DNA of 64,000 bases from Algoriphagus aquimarinus. GTDB lineage: Bacteria > Bacteroidota > Bacteroidia > Cytophagales > Cyclobacteriaceae. Under the pieces are notes generated by a model that was given only the letters and a program-made list of their open reading frames with translations, searched no databases and was not told where the DNA came from. This document shows, piece by piece, positions 42,625 to 51,875 of the stretch. The translations under genes and the position numbers were made by a program. Where the stretch lies: positions 62,001 through 126,000 of the forward strand of contig NZ_FOKK01000001.1 of assembly GCF_900112005.1 (NCBI RefSeq). The letters run 5' to 3'. Position 1 is the stretch's first letter. Each line of letters opens with the position of its first letter.

Positions 42625-44031
42625 TTAATTACCATTTAATTTTGATCGGTTGTCTAGAACATCTTTTAGCCAATCTTCATGGAGCATCATCAATTCAGCT
42701 GCTACTTCTGGATGTTCCATTCTCAGATTTTTAGACTCGGTGCTATCTTGAGACAGGTTAACTAGATATAGCTTATCGTCTTCAGTAAAGGTCAATTTCT
42801 TTGCTGGATCTTGTGGATTGCCAAGCAGTTTCCAAGGACCTTTTCGCACTGCCCAAGAGTTAGTCGTCGCTTCAGGATTTCCAGTAGCCCAGTGCATCAC
42901 ATCGTGACCCGAAGCCGCATTATTATAGATCACATCTCTCAAACTGATGCCATCCATCTCCGTAGGGTTTGGTATATCCACTCCTGTCAGATCGGCAAGT
43001 GTAGGAAACCAATCCACACTGCCAGCCCATTGATTACGCACTTCACCTTTTGGAAGGTCACCTCCAGGCCACGAGATTATAGCCGGTACGCGAATTCCAC
43101 CTTCCAGCATACTGAATTTGGCACCATTGAATGGACCTGCATTTCCTCCACCAAAATATGCTCGCTCCTCTGTGCTATGTCCATGATCAGATTGGAAAAC
43201 GATAATCGTATTTTCCAATTGACCTGTTTGCTCCAAATGATCCAATACATTTCCTACCAGTTCATCCAAGGTGGAAATGAACGCCGCGAATTCTCTGCGA
43301 GGACTAGGCATGTCCTTATAATGCTCCAACCAACCTGGTCTGCCTTGATAAGGATAATGAGGCATATTGATAGCCCAATAGATGAAAAAAGGATCAGCAG
43401 ACGGCTGGGAAAATTGCTTTACTTCGTCCACCATCAAGTCTCCAAAGAATTCGCCTGGTCTATAGATTTCTTTATCATTTTGATACAAATCATGAAGGTT
43501 TGGCCCACTCCAGAAGAAATAATGAGAGTAATTATCGATACAGCCTCTTTGGTGACCAAAGAAATAATCGAAACCCTGACCATTCGGAAGTTTTTCTGGC
43601 GAATGTCCCAAATGCCACTTTCCAATCGTAGCCGTTCTATATCCTGCAGGTTTAAATAGCTCCGCCATAGTAATTTGCTCCGTAGGCATTCCAGATTTCC
43701 CCTCTGGATCATGGTCAGGGATATCTACATTCCCATAAAGGCCAGCATTATAATTATATCTACCTGTCAAAAGTCCCGCTCTCGAAGGAGAACAAACTGG
43801 AGCTACGGCATAGAACTGTGTGAATCGAACGCCAGAAGTGGCTAATCTATCCAAGTTTGGAGTTTCCAAATCAGTTGACCCATAGCTATTCAAATCCAAG
43901 GTGCCTTGATCATCCGAAAGAATGATCAGGACATTTGGTTTAGATGGTGTAGCCGTGGTAAACTGCTCCTCCTTTTGACAAGAGGAAAGAAGAATAACTG
44001 ACCCGATTAAGGCTAATACTTTGTGGTTCAT
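42625..44031 (-). CDS. Arylsulfatase-type sulfatase, lipoprotein
   Basis: Hydrolyses sulfate esters, here probably on sulfated sugars. 468 residues: signal peptide with lipobox LSSC (Cys near 18), metal-binding DDQGTLDLNSYG near 41, and the maturation motif CSPSR (Cys near 79), where Cys becomes formylglycine. GKWHLGHSPE and the YPYQGRPGW region follow, then SDHGHSTEE. No sulfatase-maturing enzyme lies in the window. Encoded 55 nt after the fucosidase and co-oriented with the dehydrogenase pair. Confidence 0.93.
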   Translation of the reverse strand: MNHKVLALIGSVILLSSCQKEEQFTTATPSKPNVLIILSDDQGTLDLNSYGSTDLETPNLDRLATSGVRFTQFYAVAPVCSPSRAGLLTGRYNYNAGLYGNVDIPDHDPEGKSGMPTEQITMAELFKPAGYRTATIGKWHLGHSPEKLPNGQGFDYFFGHQRGCIDNYSHYFFWSGPNLHDLYQNDKEIYRPGEFFGDLMVDEVKQFSQPSADPFFIYWAINMPHYPYQGRPGWLEHYKDMPSPRREFAAFISTLDELVGNVLDHLEQTGQLENTIIVFQSDHGHSTEERAYFGGGNAGPFNGAKFSMLEGGIRVPAIISWPGGDLPKGEVRNQWAGSVDWFPTLADLTGVDIPNPTEMDGISLRDVIYNNAASGHDVMHWATGNPEATTNSWAVRKGPWKLLGNPQDPAKKLTFTEDDKLYLVNLSQDSTESKNLRMEHPEVAAELMMLHEDWLKDVLDNRSKLNGN

Positions 44032-44086
44032 ACTGTCTTTGAGGATTCGAATTACCTCGATTCGAATGATTTTTGAAAGAGTTAAA

Positions 44087-46135
44087 TTAACGAGTCAAAA
44101 CACCTATTTCTGCGAAAGTTGCTGGATTACCATCAGCAGTTTTCGATGCTTTCAAGCGAATAAACTTAGCTTTTACCTCATCAAAACGAATAGTTTGCTC
44201 TACTGGACTATTGACAATATTTGAAAATTCCCCAGCCGAGACTTTCGACCAAGATTTACCATTCTGGCTCACTTCAAATACATAATTGGTAATGAATCCA
44301 CTTGGATATCTTCCTTGCATTGGGAGATATGTAAATCCTTTCAGAGAAACAGACTCGCCTAGATCAACAGTCACGGTATTATCCTCACTGGTAAAGTAAG
44401 ATCCTGCATTTTCATCAATTGCTTTCATGGACTGCTTCAAAGTCCCAATCCATTTTGCTTTAGATAAGTCGACGTCTATTCTAAGAGCCTCACTTACCTT
44501 TCCTGACGCTGGATCTACAGAAATGGCCTGTAACGTTCTTGCATTATCTATAAGAAAAGGCTTCAAGTATTTCTGACTTTCAGAACTAGCTTCTGATCCA
44601 TCTAGAGTATAAAAAACTTCCAAACCTTCATCCGGAGAATTCAAGGTCACTTCTCCAGTCGTAGCTCTAGAATAGCTAGGTGGAAGCATAAGCTTAGGCG
44701 CATTGTAAATTCCGACCTTGGAGATCACCGGAATATCCTTTCCGTCAGTAAATTTAACTCGTATTTTGGATGCTGCAACATCAGCAAATCTCAAGATTCT
44801 TTTATGTCCAACGGTTGTCCCTTCCGCGATTTTCTCCCAGTTTCCATTCACTTCTTTTTCCAGAACAAAAGACTTCACACGTTGACCTAATGGCGTATAT
44901 TCTTGAATCAGAAGTCTATTGAAAGTAGTCTCAGTGCCAAAATCAATCGTGATTTCACCAGTTTTCCCACCATCAGGAGTAGTCCAATAGGTTTCGTAGT
45001 CTTCGTCTAGCACGTTTTCTACCTCATAACCTCTGCCACGATCAGCATTGGCCCTTGCCACTGCTTGAGCCGCCAGATTCACAGCAAAATCTTCCTTCAC
45101 CTTTTCACCAAACTTCATAATCGCCTCCACATCGTTTTCATGGATCAAACCTCGGGTGTCCACAGGAAAGTTGATTAGCAAGGAGGCGTTTCTACCAATG
45201 CTTTTGTAATAGATTTCTAGGAGTTGAGGAAGTGTACGCACTTTGTGATCTTCATATTTATGGTAATACCACCCTGGACGAATAGACACATCCGCTTCAG
45301 CCGGAACCCAATGGGTCCCATTCTCTTGGCCAGTGGCATATTTTTCAGGATACTCAGGCATCCCAGCGTAAACAGAATCACGCATAAGGTTAGACCAGGT
45401 AGATTCGTAAGCAAATCCATGCTCATTTCCAACCCAACGAACATCAGGCCCACCGTCGCTGAATAACATCGCTCCAGGCTGCAATTCACGCACGAGCTTG
45501 TACATGTTTGGCCAATCGTAATAAGTCAGTTTATCTACTTTTCGAGCTTCATTTGCTCCACCATAATAGCCATCCCCGCCATTTGCTCCGTCAAACCAAA
45601 CTTCGAAAATATCACCATAATTGGATAGCAATTCTGTCAGCTGATTCCTCATATAAGTGATGTATTCGGGCTTGCCGTAGTCTGGATGATTTCTATCCCA
45701 TGGGGAATAATAAATCCCAAACTTCAATCCATATTCCTTACATGCTTCAGCAAGCTCTTTTATCAAATCTCCTTTCCCATCCTTCCAAGGGCTGTTTTTG
45801 ACCGAATGTTCGGTGTAAGCGGAAGGCCAAAGTACAAACCCATCGTGGTGTTTTGCGGTGATGATTAGGCCTTTCATTCCAGCTTCCGAGGCTACTTTAG
45901 CCCATTGTCTTGGCTGAAGATCAGAAGGATTGAACATCTCAGGTTTCTCATCGCCAAAGCCCCATTCTCTATCAGAGAATGTATTCATATTGAAATGTAC
46001 AAAGCCGTAATATTCAAGTTCCTGCCATGCAATTTGTTTGGCGTCAGGAATAGGTAATACAGGAGATGGTGGTGCTACTTTTTCTTGACAGAAGGTAAGA
46101 ATCAACAAAAGTGCTGGCCAAAGTATTTTTTTCAT
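44087..46135 (-). CDS. Alpha-L-fucosidase (GH29) with C-terminal discoidin-like domains
   Basis: Exo-hydrolase of alpha-L-fucosides. 682 residues: lipobox LTFC near residue 16; the GH29 barrel with HFNMNTFSDREWG, TAKHHDGFVLWPS near 95 and EVWFDGANGG with the nucleophile Asp near 183. After about 350 come an F5/8 discoidin-like domain, a chitobiase-type CHB_HEX stretch (VTLNSPDEGLEVFYTLDGS) and a second discoidin-like domain at the end. These extra domains probably bind glycans. First gene of the operon with sulfatase and the FAD dehydrogenase. Confidence 0.93.
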   Translation of the reverse strand: MKKILWPALLLILTFCQEKVAPPSPVLPIPDAKQIAWQELEYYGFVHFNMNTFSDREWGFGDEKPEMFNPSDLQPRQWAKVASEAGMKGLIITAKHHDGFVLWPSAYTEHSVKNSPWKDGKGDLIKELAEACKEYGLKFGIYYSPWDRNHPDYGKPEYITYMRNQLTELLSNYGDIFEVWFDGANGGDGYYGGANEARKVDKLTYYDWPNMYKLVRELQPGAMLFSDGGPDVRWVGNEHGFAYESTWSNLMRDSVYAGMPEYPEKYATGQENGTHWVPAEADVSIRPGWYYHKYEDHKVRTLPQLLEIYYKSIGRNASLLINFPVDTRGLIHENDVEAIMKFGEKVKEDFAVNLAAQAVARANADRGRGYEVENVLDEDYETYWTTPDGGKTGEITIDFGTETTFNRLLIQEYTPLGQRVKSFVLEKEVNGNWEKIAEGTTVGHKRILRFADVAASKIRVKFTDGKDIPVISKVGIYNAPKLMLPPSYSRATTGEVTLNSPDEGLEVFYTLDGSEASSESQKYLKPFLIDNARTLQAISVDPASGKVSEALRIDVDLSKAKWIGTLKQSMKAIDENAGSYFTSEDNTVTVDLGESVSLKGFTYLPMQGRYPSGFITNYVFEVSQNGKSWSKVSAGEFSNIVNSPVEQTIRFDEVKAKFIRLKASKTADGNPATFAEIGVLTR

Positions 46136-46268
46136 AAGAAGTAAATTATGCTAGAAAATTAGGGCTTTTGCCTTAGGATTGAAAGAAGTATCTAATCTAA
46201 AGACTTTAGAAATGAGTTTTGGTGGAATGTCAATGTTATCTTCGGGCGAAAGACTTTAATTTGCGAAT

Positions 46269-48512
46269 ATGAATAGAATTTTTACACTAATACTAGTACT
46301 GATTTCCACTTTGGTTGAAGCTCAGATCCAGATCAAAGTTGTAGATGCAGGCTCACGCCAACCTATCGAAATGGTGCGAGCCAATTCCAATGGCACTTAC
46401 TTAGCTACGAGTAATACAGCAGGGGAAATAAAAATTTCTTCGGCTGAGAAAATGCTTATCGTTTTCAATGTGGAAGGTTATGAGCAAGTAACTAGGGAGA
46501 TTAATCCCGGTAAGCTTTCAATTATTACGCTTACCAAAGAAATCATAAATCTTTCAGAAATAACAGTTTCGGCATTTGAATCAGAGCGCCCACTTTTGGA
46601 GCAATCAGCTGCAATCGCTGTAGTATCAGAACAAGATTTCAACCGCTTCAATGAAACATCCATAGTCAATTCATTCAATACAAAACCAGGCATCCGTATA
46701 GAGGAGCGAGCACCTGCCAGTTATAGAATTTCTATCCGTGGGAGTTCACTCCGGGCTCCATTTGGAGTGAGAAATGTAAAAGTGTATTGGAATGAAGTTC
46801 CATTCACATCGCCTGATGGGACGACGGCATTGAACCTACTAGATCTTTCCAATATCAAGAATGCCGAGGTCATCAAAGGCCCATCGGGAAGTATCTATGG
46901 CGCTGGAAATGGTGGTGTAGTAAATCTTTACAGTCCTGCTAGCCCAAATGGAGGAAGAGTGTCTGCAGATTTTATGGCAGGAGATTTTGGCATGACTCGC
47001 TATAGATTGGGAGTATCTCAGCAAGTAGGAAATGGTGGATTTGAGGCTTCTTATGTCAGCCAAAAAGCAGATGGCTATAGAGAACATTCTGCTATGGATA
47101 GGCAAGTGTTTCAATTAGGGGGATTTTTCTCCATTTCGGATAAGCAGGAACTCAGAACTCAGCTATTGATTTCTGATCTAAATTACCAGATTCCAGGAGC
47201 GCTCAATGCTGATCAGTTAGCCGAAGTCCCAACTAAAGCTAGATCCGGATCAGTAAACCAAAACAGCTCAATTTCCCAGCAATCTGTCTTCGCTTCGATC
47301 GGGCATTTGTATAGATTCACCTCAACAATAAAAAACTCTACTACGCTTTATCTGAACACAAATGACTTCGAAAATCCTTTCATTTTGGATTACAAAAAAG
47401 AATTGGGCTTTGGTTTTGGGGGAAGAACAAAATTCACTTTTGATGGTAAACTAGCGGGTAGGGACATTAGAATAATCGCTGGAGGAGAATATCAAATTAG
47501 TTTAACTGATGCGCAGAATTTTGGAAACGTCAATGGCGTAGCTGATACGGTGAGATTTGCTGATAAACTTCGAGCAACTCAGGGATTTGCATTTCAGCAG
47601 GCAGAATGGGATTTGATGGAAAACTTTATGCTGACTTTCGCGCTTAGCGAGAATTTCAGCAGTCTAGAGATCGATCGCCAAATCGATGCTTCTGGAGGAA
47701 CCACGGGTTTGCAGACAAGAAAATTCGATCCAATTGTAGTTCCGCGTTTTGCACTGAATTATCAGTTCAATGATTATTCAGGAATTTATGGAAGTATAAG
47801 CAGTGGCTTTTCTCCACCGACCATCGATGAAGTACGTACGAATGAGGGAAGTTTAAATCTTGATCTGGAGGCCGAAAAAGGCTTGAATTATGAACTGGGC
47901 TATAGAAGAGGTAAAGGAAAGTTGAATCTAGACTTGACCGCTTTTTACTTCAAACTCGATCAAACCATCACGACGTACACGAATCCTCAGGGTGTAGTAC
48001 TTTTCAGAAATGCAGGCTCCACTGATCAAAAAGGAATAGAGGCGGCAATTGATTATGCGTTGATAAGAAACGAAATTGCTTTTGTTCGTGATTTGAAAAT
48101 CGGAACAGCATTCACTGGGAATTATTTCACATTTAATGATTATCAGAAAGGAGATAATGATTTCTCTGGAAATGACTTGACCGGTGTTTCGCCAAACACC
48201 TTGGTTACCCGCTTGGATCTTCGAACGTCACCTGGGTTTTACTTGAATCTCACCCACCAATATGTAGATGAAATTCCTCTCAACGATGCTAACAGCGTTT
48301 ATCAGGATGCCTATAATTTGGTGAATATGAGATTTGGCTGGGCGAAAAGCTTTGCTGGAAAATGGGAATTAGAAGCCTTTGCTGGTGCGGACAATTTGCT
48401 TGATGAAAGCTACTCACTTGGAAATGATCTCAATCCATTTGGTGGAAGATACTATCAACCTGCTCCGATTAGGAACTGGTATGGAGGAGTAAAAGTGGCA
48501 TTTGTTTATTAA
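46269..48512 (+). CDS. TonB-dependent outer membrane receptor
   Basis: 747 residues. Signal peptide (about 1-18), carboxypeptidase-like regulatory domain (about 20-100), plug with FNTKPGIRIEERAPASYRISIRGSS near 138-162, and a beta-barrel ending in a C-terminal aromatic residue (GGVKVAFVY). The architecture is that of the iron-complex/siderophore or vitamin type rather than SusC, which is longer and paired with SusD; no SusD gene is here. Divergent from the fucosidase operon with a 133-nt shared region, so a joint role is possible but unproven. Confidence 0.92.
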   Translation: MNRIFTLILVLISTLVEAQIQIKVVDAGSRQPIEMVRANSNGTYLATSNTAGEIKISSAEKMLIVFNVEGYEQVTREINPGKLSIITLTKEIINLSEITVSAFESERPLLEQSAAIAVVSEQDFNRFNETSIVNSFNTKPGIRIEERAPASYRISIRGSSLRAPFGVRNVKVYWNEVPFTSPDGTTALNLLDLSNIKNAEVIKGPSGSIYGAGNGGVVNLYSPASPNGGRVSADFMAGDFGMTRYRLGVSQQVGNGGFEASYVSQKADGYREHSAMDRQVFQLGGFFSISDKQELRTQLLISDLNYQIPGALNADQLAEVPTKARSGSVNQNSSISQQSVFASIGHLYRFTSTIKNSTTLYLNTNDFENPFILDYKKELGFGFGGRTKFTFDGKLAGRDIRIIAGGEYQISLTDAQNFGNVNGVADTVRFADKLRATQGFAFQQAEWDLMENFMLTFALSENFSSLEIDRQIDASGGTTGLQTRKFDPIVVPRFALNYQFNDYSGIYGSISSGFSPPTIDEVRTNEGSLNLDLEAEKGLNYELGYRRGKGKLNLDLTAFYFKLDQTITTYTNPQGVVLFRNAGSTDQKGIEAAIDYALIRNEIAFVRDLKIGTAFTGNYFTFNDYQKGDNDFSGNDLTGVSPNTLVTRLDLRTSPGFYLNLTHQYVDEIPLNDANSVYQDAYNLVNMRFGWAKSFAGKWELEAFAGADNLLDESYSLGNDLNPFGGRYYQPAPIRNWYGGVKVAFVY

Positions 48513-48527
48513 GCTTTAGACGCTATA

Positions 48528-48569
48528 GCCAAGAATCAGATCGGAGCAACTGCCCATTGGATTCTTGGC
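48528..48569 (+). terminator. Terminator of the TonB receptor gene
   Basis: 10-bp perfect arms (48528-48537 with 48560-48569), a 22-nt loop, followed by CTTTTT. Confidence 0.65.
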
Positions 48570-48728
48570 ACTTTTTGAAAACGAATTTTCAATATGAGGG
48601 AACGGGGAGCTTTTTATAAAGCACTATCCTACTTTTTAATTTAATGTTCGCACCTGATGATTTGGTGTTCACAATCGTACATATATTTAGCCTTGTTTTC
48701 TATTAACCTTCTATAATTCAATAAGTTG

Positions 48729-48736
48729 TAATTTTG
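48729..48736 (+). promoter_or_regulatory. Probable -7 element of the 73-aa gene
   Basis: TAATTTTG, 53 nt before the ATG. No TTG at the -33 spacing. The rest of the spacer 48513-48789 shows only the receptor terminator. Confidence 0.35.
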
Positions 48737-48789
48737 GGTCGCTTTTTGGCATATAGAGAATATAGAATTTAAACTAAAATATTACTGCC

Positions 48790-49011
48790 ATGTTATCTTC
48801 ACTATTTTCCCAGAAAAATATTTGTGCTGCATTGGGCTTCTTTATGGCAATTACGATTGTTTGGAAAGCAACAGTAGAAACAAAACTAGCTAATCATACT
48901 GCCCTTATTGAATATACTGAACCAACTTACAATACAGGCGAGAACACATTTCAAAAAGCTGATCAAGCTTATGAGCAACGACAATTAAAGCCCAGAATAA
49001 CGGTCTTTTAA
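48790..49011 (+). CDS. Small membrane-anchored hypothetical protein
   Basis: 73 residues with one N-terminal hydrophobic helix (about 11-26) and a polar, Thr/Glu/Gln-rich remainder. No family recognised. It is a single gene with a -7-like element upstream and a strong terminator downstream, which supports it being transcribed. Confidence 0.6.
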   Translation: MLSSLFSQKNICAALGFFMAITIVWKATVETKLANHTALIEYTEPTYNTGENTFQKADQAYEQRQLKPRITVF

Positions 49012-49086
49012 CAAGCTAACAGGAAGCAATTCCTTAAGACAACCTTCGTAAGGGTTAATTTGGTTGATTGTTTGGTTAAACTAAAG

Positions 49087-49110
49087 AGGCGGGTTATTAC
49101 CCGCCTTTTT
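49087..49110. terminator. Terminator between the 73-aa gene and the LytTR regulator
   Basis: 8-bp GC-rich stem (49087-49094 with 49099-49106), 4-nt loop, then T4. It lies between convergent genes. Confidence 0.85.
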
Positions 49111-49114
49111 GTAT

Positions 49115-49870
49115 TTAACTTTCTGTGATGGTACTTAGTTTCGCTAGGAAACTGTTGTAGTACTGTCTGCCTACTTGTACCATAGCTCCGGATTGGAGCG
49201 TAATTTCTTTAGTATTGAAGCTTTCCACTTGTCCTAGATGTACAATGAAAGACTTTTGCACACGAAGGAATAATTGAGAAGGGAGAATTTCCTCGATCTC
49301 TTTCATTGATTTCCGGATATTATAGTCTCTATTTTTTGTAAAAATAGTCACCATGTTTCCGTTAGCTTCTATATAATATATATCGTCGTAGGCTACACGT
49401 TCAAAAGCATTGTCAGCTTTGATGAACACAGCATCAGTTACTAGATACGGACTGTCGTTTGAGGTGGTAACTGCTGCAGCTTCAGTTGTCGGCTTTGTAC
49501 GCTTATTATAAAGTACAATCTCTACAATAGCATGAATATCATTTGTATTGAATGGCTTTACAATAAATCCAGCTGGATTTATCCTCTTAGCTCGCTCAAT
49601 TATAGTGGGATCTGAATATGATGTCACATAAACAAGCGGTGCATCCACCATTTGCTTTACGATCTCACCAAGTTCAATTCCATCTTTGTCCCCTTTGAGT
49701 TTGATATCCATGAATATCAAATCGGGACGATATTTTTTGATTATTTTAATACACTGATTAGCAGAATTAGCGATATCAGTATTGACATAGCCAAGGAGTT
49801 CTAAAATCTCCTGAATATTTTCTGCGATACTTACATCGTCTTCGACGATTAGAATCCGCTCTTCTTTCAT
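49115..49870 (-). CDS. LytTR-type response regulator
   Basis: 251 residues. Receiver domain (1-120) with acidic pocket EDD (10-12), phosphoacceptor Asp55 in FMDIKLKG, Thr in VTSYSD and Lys in VKPFN. A Thr/Ala linker leads to a LytTR DNA-binding domain (about 148-250) with IYYIEANGNMVTIFT and FLRVQKSFIVHL. The receiver is of the CheY-like kind often paired with hybrid or orphan kinases. It lies 123 nt beyond the other regulator and has its own terminator. Confidence 0.93.
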   Translation of the reverse strand: MKEERILIVEDDVSIAENIQEILELLGYVNTDIANSANQCIKIIKKYRPDLIFMDIKLKGDKDGIELGEIVKQMVDAPLVYVTSYSDPTIIERAKRINPAGFIVKPFNTNDIHAIVEIVLYNKRTKPTTEAAAVTTSNDSPYLVTDAVFIKADNAFERVAYDDIYYIEANGNMVTIFTKNRDYNIRKSMKEIEEILPSQLFLRVQKSFIVHLGQVESFNTKEITLQSGAMVQVGRQYYNSFLAKLSTITES

Positions 49871-49993
49871 AATTAGCTAGCAGATGTTGCGTTTTAGGGG
49901 TGTAAACTAATAATTGAGACTACTTTTAGCAATTATTCTCTAGTTACAGATTTTCTCAGTGAAATCAAATGCTTTTATTTGGTCATGAAATAA

Positions 49994-50728
49994 TTAAAGA
50001 CTCATCATTTCCTTAAATCTCGCTGCCTGTCTTCTGCTAACTTCTATTCTATCTCCACCTTTGAGTGTCACTACAAGTCCTCCATTGAACCATGGTTCGA
50101 TTCCTTCCACCCATCCTAAATTGATGATGTGTTTTCTACTAGCACGGAAGAAAGATTTCTCGTCCAGACGCTCATCCAGTGCATTGAGAGATTTATGAAT
50201 CATCGGTTTAAAGTTGTCAAAATAAACTTTGATGTAATTACCGTCAGACTCAAATAATCGGACATTCGATAACCTCACAAACCAACAACGATCACCATCT
50301 TTGACAAATACTTGGTCGTCAAGAGTTAGTTTCTTATGGTTAAAAGTAGACGGATTCTCCTCGTTTTTGGTAAAACCATCGATCTTTCCCTGAAGTTTGG
50401 TGATTGCTTCTTCCAAACGCTTTGGCTCGATTGGCTTCAAAAGATAATCCAGTGCATTAACCTGAAAGGCTTTCAAAGCATATTCATCATAAGCAGTGGT
50501 AAATATCACATGAGGCACATTATCCAGTTCTTCCAAAAGTTCAAAACCGGTTTTCTCAGGCATTTGGATGTCCAGAAAAATCACATCAGGATTCAGTTGT
50601 TCAATTTTTTCTTTTGCATCATCCACGTTGACCGCTTCACCTACTACTTCTACACTTTCAAGTTGATTTAATAGGGTGATTAGTTCTTTCCGTGCTAATC
50701 TTTCATCATCAATTACAATGGCTCGCAT
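49994..50728 (-). CDS. LytTR-type response regulator, partner of the LytS-like kinase
   Basis: 244 residues: receiver (1-120) with IDDERLAR at the start, phosphoacceptor Asp53 in IFLDIQMPEKTG, TAYDEYALKAF and the LLKPI Lys; then LytTR domain (about 138-240) with RLFESDGNYIKVYF and FFRASRKHIINL. It follows the kinase gene by 14 nt, so the pair forms one unit. Target promoters cannot be read from the window. Confidence 0.95.
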   Translation of the reverse strand: MRAIVIDDERLARKELITLLNQLESVEVVGEAVNVDDAKEKIEQLNPDVIFLDIQMPEKTGFELLEELDNVPHVIFTTAYDEYALKAFQVNALDYLLKPIEPKRLEEAITKLQGKIDGFTKNEENPSTFNHKKLTLDDQVFVKDGDRCWFVRLSNVRLFESDGNYIKVYFDNFKPMIHKSLNALDERLDEKSFFRASRKHIINLGWVEGIEPWFNGGLVVTLKGGDRIEVSRRQAARFKEMMSL

Positions 50729-50742
50729 TTTTGTTGAGTTGG

Positions 50743-51795
50743 TTATTCGAATGTAACTTTTTGTTTTGGAATCTTTATTTCAGTAATAACGAATTGATTT
50801 CCTGAGTTAAAGATACGGAAGCTTGCCTTATCACCATAAATAAGCTTAAGTCTTTGTACTGTATTACTTAGTCCATGACCTTGTTCATCCTTTGATTTCA
50901 GAGATGGAGGGTGTGTAAGCTGTCCACTATTCTTTACTTGAATGTACAAATCGTCATGGAGGCCCTCCCTACATTTGATCTCTATCACACCGCCTTTCAC
51001 CAGATTTGATACACCGTGTTTAATTCCATTTTCTACGATCGTTTGAAGCATCATGGGAGGAATCTTATAGCTATATGACTCATCTTCAATATGGTAAACA
51101 ACTTCGAGTCTTTCCTCAAAACGAATCGATTCAAGTTCTAAGTAGTCTTTAACTGTATTAAGTTCATCCCCAAATTCTATGGTTTGTTTTTTATCCATCA
51201 TCAGCGAAAAGCGTAGCATATTCGAGATTCTAGTGATAGCAGTTTTTGCTTTGATCGGATCCTCATCCACTAGCGCTCTGACGCTGTTAAGAGCATTGAA
51301 AATGAAATGAGGGTTCAGTTGGCTTTTCAGGTGATTGAGCCTAATCTCATTTATCTTAGCTTCATATTTCAGCGTGGAATTGTAATTGTCCAGAAAGTGG
51401 ACCAAAAAATACACTAGAAACCAAAGGGAGAAGAGCAAAATTGCTTGAAAGAGATTAGCTAAAATCACCAATATCTTAAAGTCAAGTGCGGGACTTAAGG
51501 TGCCAAAAGCAATGTTGATAAAAATCTGGGCGACAATATTGACAAATGACAAAGCTATAATTGCCAAAAAAGATTGGAACAAAAGCTGAGGAATGCTCAT
51601 CTTAAACCAATTGTATGTTTTGACTATGTAGCGAAGAAAATGAGTGGAAATTAGATTGGTCGCCGCTAGCACAATGAAAGCCCAAATTTGTACAGCAGTA
51701 ACTCCCCTGGAAAGAGAAGCTAGGAAAATACTCACCAAGGCAAATCCACCCCATCCAAGTACTTGCAATAACCAATACAACTTAATTCTGTTCAT
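50743..51795 (-). CDS. LytS-family sensor histidine kinase
   Basis: 350 residues. Four membrane helices in the first about 135 residues, no large sensor domain, a short coiled coil, then the His_kinase domain with His163 in LNPHFIFNALN. The GHKL ATPase has PPMMLQTIVENGIKHGV and GHGLSNTVQRL. Signals are probably sensed within the membrane. Phosphorylates the regulator encoded next. Confidence 0.95.
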   Translation of the reverse strand: MNRIKLYWLLQVLGWGGFALVSIFLASLSRGVTAVQIWAFIVLAATNLISTHFLRYIVKTYNWFKMSIPQLLFQSFLAIIALSFVNIVAQIFINIAFGTLSPALDFKILVILANLFQAILLFSLWFLVYFLVHFLDNYNSTLKYEAKINEIRLNHLKSQLNPHFIFNALNSVRALVDEDPIKAKTAITRISNMLRFSLMMDKKQTIEFGDELNTVKDYLELESIRFEERLEVVYHIEDESYSYKIPPMMLQTIVENGIKHGVSNLVKGGVIEIKCREGLHDDLYIQVKNSGQLTHPPSLKSKDEQGHGLSNTVQRLKLIYGDKASFRIFNSGNQFVITEIKIPKQKVTFE

Positions 51796-51802
51796 AATCG
51801 CT

Positions 51803-51810
51803 CAAAGTTA
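51803..51810 (-). promoter_or_regulatory. Probable -7 element of the kinase-regulator unit
   Basis: TAACTTTG on the minus strand, 7 nt before the ATG, which would place the transcript start next to the start codon. Confidence 0.4.
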
Positions 51811-51875
51811 AATAACCAGATTGTATCCCCATTTTTAATTTGATAAAAGGAGGATAGCCTTGATTTTTACCCTTG

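Noticed and set aside
42811-43659. 282-codon plus-strand frame opposite the sulfatase gene
   Set aside because: Antisense shadow; the sulfatase frame has all motifs.
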